A stretch of 64,000 bases of DNA, from the NCBI RefSeq assembly GCF_000764305.2, contig NW_025937992.1:406358-470357 (forward strand). Direction: 5' to 3'. Shown in pieces: positions 55,594 through 64,000 of the stretch (the stretch's first letter is position 1; each line of letters opens with the position of its first letter). Below the pieces are notes generated by a model. It did no database searches and was not told where the DNA came from. It saw only the letters and a list, made by a program, of their open reading frames with translations. Position numbers and translations under genes: made by a program. Origin of the DNA: Hyalella azteca (taxonomy: Eukaryota > Arthropoda > Malacostraca > Amphipoda > Hyalellidae).

Positions 55594-56157
55594 ATAGAAT
55601 AGAATAGAAGTGTCGGCGTTGAAGACATAGGCCCATGGCCTGTTGCCGATTCTTGAACTTTTCGTGACTTGATTCACAAGGGATCCGGCCTTTGGAACCC
55701 GATCTTTCCATAACTGACGATTGATTGAGATAGCTGCTGGACTTATTGCCTGCTCCGTAATTTGCTAGGCATTTTAAGACTGAACATATGCTCCTGCATA
55801 GCTTCGTCTAGTCTGTTTTTGAAGATGTTCATACTCGGAGCTTCAACGATGCTATCAGTGAGGCTGTTCCACATGTCGGTGACTCGAAGCGAGAAGAAAT
55901 GTTGTCGCAAGGATGTGTTCCAACGCTGTTTTTTTAGTTTATAGCCGTGGCCCCTGGTGTTGGTTCTTGTTTCAAATTCTAGTAATCCTTCTGGGACCTT
56001 GTATAAGCCATGAGTATATTTGTATACTTCAATGAGGTCCCCACGCAGACGTCGATAATGGAGGCTTGGAAGCTTCATAATCTTTAATCTTTCCTCATAG
56101 GACTTGCCTTTCAAGTTTCAAGCCCGGAACTATCCTTGTTGCGCGTCTTTGAACTAA
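55594..56157 (-). mobile_element. 5'-truncated LINE (CR1/Jockey group), copy A
   Basis: This is the 3' end of a non-LTR retrotransposon on the minus strand. A C-terminal reverse-transcriptase-protein segment reads YEERLKIMKLPSLHYRRLRG, then DLIEVYKYTHGLY, then LRQHFFSLRVTDMWNSLTD. It stops at TAA (55743-55745). About 150 bases of 3' UTR follow, ending in an (ATTCT)n-like tail near 55594-55606. Upstream, VQRRATRIVPGLK is in another frame because TTTCAAG is duplicated (56109-56115 and 56116-56122), a 7-bp frameshift. Homology ends near 56157, typical of incomplete target-primed insertion. The copy is dead. Confidence 0.88.
55743..56114 (-). pseudogene. LINE ORF2 C-terminal fragment
   Basis: The longest surviving frame of copy A has 123 residues. 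It covers only the region after the reverse transcriptase core, so no catalytic residues are present. The frame connects to the preceding VQRRATRIVPGL segment only across a 7-base duplication. It is expected to be non-functional. Confidence 0.85.
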
Positions 56158-56159
56158 CC

Positions 56160-57220
56160 TAACCTGCGTATGGAGATAATGGTCATTTCTCATGAACATT
56201 TGTACGCGTTACTGTCAATTATTTTATGTTGTTACAATTGATACTAAATCTATATCGTTGGTGTATTCATGAAATCAATGCAATGGACTTGAATCGATTG
56301 ACCTTGAAGTGCTGAATAGTGCTGAATATACTTTAATGAAGGAAGGAGGCTGGATATAATTTTGAAGATTATTAGATTAGTATAAATTTTATTGAGAAGT
56401 AAATAATTAAATTTGAATCCGTCGCATTGTATACTATTTGAATTCCGCTTTGCTGAAGTGGACGGAAATAAATGTTAACTTTGGTTGTGGCAATGAATTA
56501 GTTTGAATTACTGATTATCATCAATAACCGTTGAATAATTATTCACTGGAATAAAAAATATCCATTGAGTATACTATACAGGGATACATCACCACAAAAT
56601 CAATACAGTATTATTTCTATCTTCTCAAATTGTTCACAGGCTTCTTGGTAGCGTTTTAGCTCATTCCGTCATTCCTATATTAATTCGTTTTTATTATTTT
56701 AAGATTTTTCCTTCCCTGATAACATTCAGCATCGTCATCCATCATTCTGTTACGAGCGACCATCACTTTCTTGCAAAAACGATGATATACGAAACCTGAA
56801 GCATACAATACGATATGAAACATGAAGCACACAATTGAATGTGAAACATGAAGCAAACATGATGCTTCACAATTTAAAAACTGAGATCAAATACTAAAAA
56901 TTTTGTCAGTATTAATGCTCGTTAACGTTGTGAACTTTAACCAACTTATTTAAATGCTGACTTTGTCCATTGTTTGCAAGAACATTTCAGAAGAATGTCG
57001 TACTTCTGTCATTACAGATGAACACTACAACTCTGAATCCCTCGTGGCATAAGTTCTCTCATGAAAGGATTTTGGTATAAAAATTTCCCCCTCAGTTACC
57101 TAACATCAGACAACTCCCACCCATCAACTCCCCTTCATCCACACCGCCACTCCCGAACAGGTTTGGCCACACTTGTAGATTCCGCAGCCTCACGCCTCCG
57201 CATAGTGTCTCTTCACTTTG
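56160..57220. other. AT-rich sequence between the two LINE copies
   Basis: No gene was recognised. A short run of GAAACMTGAAGCA repeats lies at 56790-56860. Confidence 0.5.
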
Positions 57221-57465
57221 GAATATAATAGAAGTGTCGGCGTTGAAGAAATAGGCCCATGGCCTGTTGCCGATTCTTGAATTTGTCGTGACTTGATTCA
57301 CAAGGGATCCGGCCTTTGGAACCCGATCTTTCCATAACTGACAATTGATTGAGATAGCTGCTGGACTTATTGGCTGGTCCGTAATTTGCTGGGCATTTTA
57401 AGACTGAACATATGCTCCTGCATAGCTTCGTCTAGTCTGTTCTTGAAGGCGTTCATATTTGGAGA
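57221..57465 (-). mobile_element. 5'-truncated LINE, copy B
   Basis: The 245 bases match the 3' part of copy A (3' UTR plus the last 30 or so codons) at high identity and in the same orientation. It carries a shorter TATTATATTCC tail and breaks off near 57465. It is an independent, more severely truncated insertion of the same family. Confidence 0.88.
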
Positions 57466-60400
57466 CTTTGCTCGCCGATTGCATGCATTCGCGTCATTTT
57501 ATTTTGAGGCTGTTCCTATATTCAAAATACGTCTGAACTGATTATTTCACAATCGTTTTTGAATCAATTAAAGTATTTATTTGTTCTTGGTCCGTTTGCA
57601 GTGTTCTGTAAACGCTCCATTTGCGGGATATTCAAATTTAAAAAATGGCGCTGTCCTATGTTAACAATTAACAGTCTTTATTTCTTTCAAATCGTGTTCC
57701 AATTATTCGAAATTACACGCAACAGAAGTTAATCCATGAACGATCTTCATAATTTTCATAGTTTTCTCTTAGTAATTTTTTCGATATTTCAAATCAAGCG
57801 ACGTTATAATGAACATTGCAAAATGTGAAAAATCAATGAACGTTGATCTTACACATGAATGATCTTTCCAGATAAAAATATTTGTTATGCAGCTCATTGA
57901 TTGCAATTTTTCTCAACCTCAAATTTTTCTTCAATTCAATTCAAATCACGTCATGCGATGCATTCATAATCAGAAGTAACCTGACAAAAAAATTTTCCAG
58001 GCCGACTGTTTTACGTGATCGGTTGTCCACGTCTTGTGGAATGCTTTTTCTTTACAAAACTGCATAATTCCAAGCAGTAGAATCATTTATTTATTAGGCT
58101 TTTATGAGCGTTAATGAGCCTTCTTCTGAAGCATGACGAGGAACAATTTTTTCATCATTGTTTTCCTGACAACTTCCAGGTCATACATCAAAATTACCAG
58201 GTTTACCATTTGTAATAAGGAATAAAAGGTTTGAATCTAACAAATACGTCAATATATTTTGTCATGTCATAGATAGTTTTTTACGTGAAATTTCCCTGAC
58301 GCTGTACTTCAAACGAAAAATGCTACATTTATCGTGACTGTTGCAGTATTTCGGACTTTCCTTTCTTTTCCTATGACCGAAAGCTTTTTTCTTCAATATG
58401 AGTTAGAAAGTTTAAAACTATACGAGGGAAATTTTACGATACGGAGCCCAGTGTCGCCTCGTTTATTATTAATTCATCTCTAATAAAAGTGCATTCAGTT
58501 GAAATTGGATATTCAAATATTATTGCTGAAGAAGACACGTAGAATTATTTGAATTTCTAAAAATTATAACAAAGGAAAACATATTTTTGGACCGTCTTCT
58601 GTGATATCTTATTTGTTTGGTTTACAATATCAAACATTGAAATTATAATAATTCTGTCGTATAATACTGTGTTTAAAATGCCAGCTAATAAAGAATTTAA
58701 AGAATGGATTGACTCTTTATAACTAAATAATTAAATCCAGACACAAATCATAACATGTGGAGTTTCTTGATATTTTCTCGATTTTGCGTGATGTGGTCTC
58801 ACGCAAATTCAATTGCGATTCTATTGTGACGACGATGGATATCGGTTCACAGGAATAGTAATAAATTTAAAATTTTAATTTTATCAGTGCAATGCACGAA
58901 ACTCAATGAAATGTAATCCACGCAAAATTTATTGACAAATTTTTAAAATGTTAGTTTGGTTTAAACTTACATGATCCGTTGCGTTCAACTAAGCTAAATA
59001 TAGATGATTGATGCCAAGAAAATAAGGATAACTTAAATGCTAATTGACTATTGAATTTCACTCTAACTTTAGGTTTTTGTAGCACAAAAATTCACTTGGA
59101 AGCATTTTGCAAAAGTATTTGGCATTTGGAACATTACAGGAAGCTTTTTCTTGAAAGCTTATGATAATTTAAAAAAAATATAGCTCTATATTAAAAGTAA
59201 AGCATCATACAATAATGAAAACTCGACAAAAACTGCTCATTTGTCGTAATTGAATTCGTAAATCGTCATTGAATTCTGTGTCGATTATTCGTGACTAACA
59301 TCGAGTAACAAGTGGCTTTGATTGATAAAAAACAACACATTATAACCTACTACAACAATAATTTAAACCACTTAGAATGCATGATTCGTACAAAAATACG
59401 TGGAAGTCTAGAAATGTTTTCTTCGAGTTAAGAAAACAAATAACCCTTATAAACTAACCACCTTCAATCGAAAAATTACCGTTTAGCAAAATTTACATTT
59501 AAACAAATTTTAAATATTGTGATTTGATTTGTAGATGAAGCACAAATTTTTCGAACGAATGTGCCGCTTTCTAAATAATGAAATTTAACTATTAATAGGT
59601 TAATCGTGCTATACGAGACTGAATTCAGTAATAAATAAAATACATCATAAAAAAGAGCAAAAGTTGTACTTCCTACTTTCAAAATATTATGTTCCCGAAG
59701 AATGAAATAATTGGAGCTGAAGTATTTTCTTTTATGTTACGTATGTTAAATTTGAAACATTATTTATTCACTATCGACAAACATTATTTTTTGAGAGAAT
59801 TGAAGAAATGTATTCTAAATTTCGTTTGCAACTCAAATGTCAAAATATACCCAAATACGCATGTATTTATCTTATTCCATAAACGTTTGTTAACAAAAAT
59901 AATACGATTTTATATCTGTTGAAGTTAATTAGAATTCATTAAGTATTTTTGAATACTTTATATGTGACCAATGCCTTCCAATTCACATGGAAACAATACT
60001 TAATTGCATGCGCTACTTTAATCGTGTAGAAAATACTGTAATTTCTCTTAATATATGTAAATAGTAGTGGGATGGACTACGTATGCCTCGTAACAAATTG
60101 ATGAAAATATGAGCGGTTGATATTATTCGAAATATTTTTATGTTGTCTCTTTATTCTACTCTTTGATACCGGTATTATTTCACATACACCCTAATGCACT
60201 AAATTGAACAATCTCGACCCCTATCATCGTCTAGACTATTCGACCCAAGTACAATTTTTAAAAATTTATCGAAATGAATCTCCATCTTTTCTATTTTTTT
60301 CGAAGAAATTTATACAACAGAATAATAATATAATTAATTCACTCATGGAACATAAAAAAAAATTGTTAACTTCATAACGTACCTTCAGCTGCCTTAATCC

Positions 60401-62625
60401 TACCTAATCGATTTACTTAAGGTAAATGTCTATAAAATTACCAAGCTAAGGATGTGTCTATAAGTTATAGGTGTTAATCTAAGGTGAAGTGATCTATTTT
60501 CTAGATGCTCTATCTAAAATATTCCTAGTTTCACTACTCAACTCACTATCATCACCTATTTGACTTCTACGTGAGATTGAAATGCAACGATAGTTATTCG
60601 AAAGACTCTAGGCCACTATATCACTACGACACGTTAGGATAAACTTAAAATGTGTAAATTTGAATCAAATTTTCTAATCATGTGTGAACACTAACCATCT
60701 GGGATAAAAATCGTTAAATTTTTGACCAACGAGCAAGATTGTTCGTCAAAATTATGGATGACGAAAATGCTCGGAAAAATTGAAATTATTTTGTTCTAAT
60801 CAATAATTGCGTTATAATTTTCTTTTCAGCTATATCCAATATCGTATCAGATTGTCGATTGGATTAAATTTCGGTATTTGTTTATAAATAAATAATTTGA
60901 TGGCAATATTTGATGTTCTTCGGAATTTCGCAACTTGATCGAGATTGACATTAAAAAATATTTTTTAATTATCGCAAACGGTGCGTCATCCAAATCAAAC
61001 TAGCTGACGTGGTTGAGTGAAGAAGTATAAAGAATACATTTTTAGTTCAGCGAATGTTCTTCGAATAATTTATATATAACTAGCTCTCTTTATAAAAAAA
61101 TTAAAACAGGGAATACTTAACGGGAATATGTTAAAGGTTTTGGTAAATTAAAAATTAAATTAGGTTGAAATTTAGTACGATCTAATTCGGCTAGTTAATA
61201 AATGCAACGCTCAGAATCTGGTTACTTTGCCTCAACTCTGCATACATTTCTTTTGAACAGAAATCCACTCTGGTAAACGCTTTCGGCATTCCCTAATGCA
61301 CGGATCCAGCCTGCCATGATCAATATTATGTATCAAAAGGTATTTTTCATAAGTAACCTAAATTGCAATTCCTTGTCACTCGAGGCACAGCCTGTACGAT
61401 ATTTTTTCATAAAACTAACGTCAATAACAAGGGCCATAAACTTAACAATGAAAATCGTTCTTTAACTTGAAATTTTTAAGGAATAAATTCAACCTCTATC
61501 GAGAAATGGTTAAATCCGTTCAGTCTATTAACAAACCACAATCTAATAGAATTACTGGTATAACTCCTAAGTTTATTGAAATACCAACGCATTCACCGCA
61601 CAGAGATGTTTTTGTTTCGACCCAAATATTGTCGCCTATTGACGTCATATTCACTTCAGGTAACAGAAGTCATGTTATAGGCATTTTCAGGACATTGAAC
61701 TGTACAATGTACATTGAAGATTGTCACAATCACAATAACATTTGATAAGATTTAATACCAAACATATAAGAGCTCCCGATGCACGGATTGAAAAATCTGA
61801 CAAGAAGAACTAAATTGCAAACGAATGAATAAATATTTATGTTGAGGAACTTGAATTTTAACTTGTTATTCACTCTCAATTCCACTTTCGTATATCATCA
61901 AACTTCTGTTTATGAAATAACTGAAAACAAATTGAAATTTGCGATGCATAATATATATCTTGTGTGACGTAATTTATGATGAGCATAAAAATCTTCGAGC
62001 CCAAATTGCAAATATTCTAATGTTTTTGAAATTTTACTTTGTCAATTGCAGTCAATCTCACCAATTTGAAAGTTCATTCGAAAAGTTTTAATTTAGATTG
62101 AATTTATCTTCACGGTAATTATGAATGCAATTTCTTGCAGTAATAAGAAAGCATTTTGGTTTTGAATAAATGTGATATGAACATTTCCCTACTGGCCTTG
62201 AACTTACACGAATTCCTAAACCGCATAATTTCCTGTCCTTTAAATAAAACTGAGAATATACTTTCAAACATATTCTTATTATAAGTGAATAACAAACATT
62301 TATTATTGGAGAACATTATAGCTACATCACAATAGAAGTCTAACCGACAATAAATGTGTATGAACATACTTATAGAAAAAGACACATGAATTATCAGTTA
62401 AACGCACAACTGTTGGTTCCTTTCCTTTCACAAACGTCTTAGTTAATTTCAAATAATTAAGAAGTGAAGAACTTTTCGACATTTTTTCCAAATAGTTTCT
62501 ATACTAAAAAGTCAATGTAACTCGATTGGGGATTTCGGTCGTGGATGGCATTTCCTGCGCTTAGCATCATAATACTGTGTTTAGATGAATTTTTGGCAAA
62601 TTTTTAGTTGCGAAGCTCCAAATTT
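57466..62625. other. long AT-rich stretch without recognised genes
   Basis: No supported exon, RNA gene or mobile element is seen. ORFs such as 59689-59922 and 61467-61745 are unremarkable. Confidence 0.5.
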
Positions 62626-62630
62626 TTAAC

Positions 62631-62636
62631 TTTATT
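62631..62636 (-). promoter_or_regulatory. candidate polyadenylation signal AATAAA for the sulfotransferase gene
   Basis: The minus strand reads AATAAA about 240 bases downstream of the TGA stop at 62878. It is supported only by position and hexamer identity. Confidence 0.25.
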
Positions 62637-62877
62637 GTTGAATCAACACATTGGTTTTCACAATTTTTTTCTCTTAACGCACATTAGATATTGAAATTTT
62701 CTAAGCAATTATAAATGTTTCATCAATGAAGGCAGCCGCTATTGCAATCGCGGTTCTCATAATTCAAATATTGTAATAAATATTTTAGAACTTTATCAGT
62801 TACTTGGCAGTTTTCAGACATAATACTTCACTTTATGTCATTTTTGGGACAAAAGAAAAGGAATAACAACTTAGATA

Positions 62878-63299
62878 TCATCTAGAAAATTTAACTTCTG
62901 GCTTTTGACTAGAGTCTGTGACGACTTCCGACAATCTTGTCAGGTTAAGAGAGCTCACAAAGTCATCTATGTTGGCCGAATTAGTAAAATAAGCTTTGAC
63001 AGCCGCGTCTACAATTTTTTTGCAGTAATCGATGAGGTTTTTCAAATCAAGAGTATATGGATTAAAACTCAAATTTCTTTTCCGTCTCTTGTAAATACCA
63101 TCGCTGTGTCTCATCATGCAGTCAAAACTTTGGTCGTCCACCTCGATGTCGAGAAATTCCAATATCTTTCTAATTTCTTGAGGTAAATTATCAAGCAGGT
63201 CTTCGTAGAAGAGGATGTGCAGGGGACCCTTGAATTGCAACCAGTCCAGGTTGGTATTGGTCCAGGATATGGCCTTGTTCTTTACGAACGATTTCCAGT
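62878..63299 (-). CDS. WSCD-like sulfotransferase, terminal exon (partial gene)
   Basis: The exon follows a TTTTCCTACAG acceptor at 63300-63302 and ends in TGA at 62878-62880, giving about 139 C-terminal residues. The sequence WKSFVKNKAISWTNTNLDW, then GPLHILFYEDLLDNL, then EIRKILEFLDIEV, then DGIYKRRKRN is the C-terminal part of a sulfotransferase fold. HILFYEDL corresponds to the family's YEDL strand, and GIYKRRKR to the GxFxR segment that contacts the PAPS cofactor. The pattern fits the WSC-domain sulfotransferases (WSCD1/2, sialate O-sulfotransferases), which act in the Golgi lumen as type II membrane proteins. The cofactor 5'-phosphosulfate loop and any WSC domain would be in upstream exons beyond the window. 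The phase requires one base from the preceding exon. Another carbohydrate sulfotransferase family cannot be fully excluded. Confidence 0.72.
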
Positions 63300-63329
63300 C
63301 TGTAGGAAAAAAGATAATTAACCACAGAT

Positions 63330-63580
63330 ATTCCTCAAAATATCCTCTACTCCAAAACTTTTTAACTTAATTAAACAAAATATTTTCTACCCCACATTAT
63401 ATAAATAGATAAAGAATAAGCTTTGTTCTATTCTAACTGTCCCAATTCGTGGGAACGAGATGATTGACCGCAAAGATTCATCAAAAAATCCTCTACACCA
63501 CAAGTCTGGAAGCCAATTTTACAAAATGTCCTCTAACACCTCATCATATAAATAAATAAAGAATAAGCTTTTTTAGCTAA
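63330..63580. repeat. 147-bp diverged tandem duplication
   Basis: The segment ending ATATAAATAGATAAAGAATA-AGCTTT at about 63420 is echoed by ATATAAATAAATAAAGAATA-AGCTTT at about 63567. Both are preceded by AAATATCCTCTAC or AAAATCCTCTAC. It lies inside the intron. Confidence 0.75.
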
Positions 63581-63659
63581 CTGTTCCAGGAAAACAAAGT
63601 AATTTAACACTAAGATTCCCAAAAATCACCGATCAAATCTTATTAAATAAAAATAAAAG

Positions 63660-63685
63660 TATGAATCTGCTGCAGCAGATTCATA
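63660..63685. repeat. 26-bp perfect palindrome
   Basis: The sequence reads TATGAATCTGCTG followed directly by its reverse complement CAGCAGATTCATA, with no loop. It is in the sulfotransferase intron and has no obvious role. Confidence 0.9.
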
Positions 63686-64000
63686 TAGTAATTCATCTAG
63701 TAAATTATCGAACAAATGTCGTAGCATTTATAGCTATTTGTACCTTAAAATACATTACCTCGGTATTGGACCAAAAGATCCCTAGTTCATGATGCCAAAA
63801 TAATACAAGGCCAGACTTTTAAAATATATCTTATCAATGCTCAATATTTACTGGCTGCGAATAGCATAAACAGAGTAGGACGATAAGTTTGTTAATTAGA
63901 GGTCATCAATTAGGGGCGTTAAGTGCAGTGATAAGATAATCAGGATATACATTAAGTGTGCTCTCGATGTCCAACCGGTAAACACAATCGAACGTACGAG

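Larger units (their letters stand above)
63303..64000. other. intron of the sulfotransferase gene (to window edge)
   Basis: No upstream exon is recognised before the end of the window. The stretch contains a 147-bp tandem duplication and a 26-bp palindrome. Confidence 0.6.

Noticed and set aside
56145..56163. TTAGG telomeric repeats (CTAACCTAACC) at the broken end of the LINE
   Set aside because: Only about two units, too few to distinguish from chance. No telomeric tract follows.

Overview
This window is AT-rich, gene-sparse nuclear DNA of an invertebrate animal, most likely an arthropod. The evidence is large GT-AG introns, an intact mariner-type transposon with a DD41D triad, 5'-truncated LINE remnants of the CR1/Jockey group, and many minisatellites. 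The species cannot be named from the sequence alone. There is no prokaryotic gene organisation, no CRISPR array and no rRNA. I found no tRNA I could support.

Two host genes are clear, both on the minus strand. At 44483-51221 lies a complete nine-exon xylose isomerase gene. All eight introns obey GT-AG, the reading phase is consistent throughout, and the predicted protein has 448 residues. Every catalytic and metal-binding residue of class II xylose isomerases is present at a constant offset of +12 from the usual bacterial numbering. At 62878-63299 lies the terminal exon of a sulfotransferase resembling the WSCD (sialate O-sulfotransferase) family. Its upstream exons are beyond the right edge.

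Layout. 1-2640: non-coding, with one weak ORF resembling a secretory leader. 2640-3830: a 24-bp minisatellite that stops at an unremoved Nextera mate-pair junction adapter (3654-3691), so sequence left and right of it may not be contiguous in the genome. 5200-5870: a 31-bp array. 6460-6595: first of three copies of a dispersed hairpin element (others at 42370 and 49870). 6600-21590: mostly featureless, with a GC-rich patch at 15.7-16.3 kb, a pair of 114-bp repeats and a 40-bp palindrome at 20.65 kb. 21593-22926: the complete mariner-type element. 24070-24387: a second 24-bp array. 27985-29070: a 102-126-bp array with an inverted unit and an embedded microsatellite. 29075-42365: no gene seen. 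44483-51242: the xylose isomerase gene. 51855-54740: further arrays. 55594-57465: two truncated LINE copies. 57466-62600: no gene seen. 62878-64000: the sulfotransferase end and its intron.

The most unusual biology is inside the xylose isomerase gene. Two introns begin with tandem arrays whose repeat unit contains the end of the preceding exon plus its splice donor (64-65-bp units after exon 6, about 125-bp units after exon 8). A third array of 20-bp units abuts the acceptor of the last exon. The exon 6 array carries eight intact GTAAGT donors, but only the most upstream one keeps the reading frame. I did not find evidence for a previously undescribed multi-gene system.
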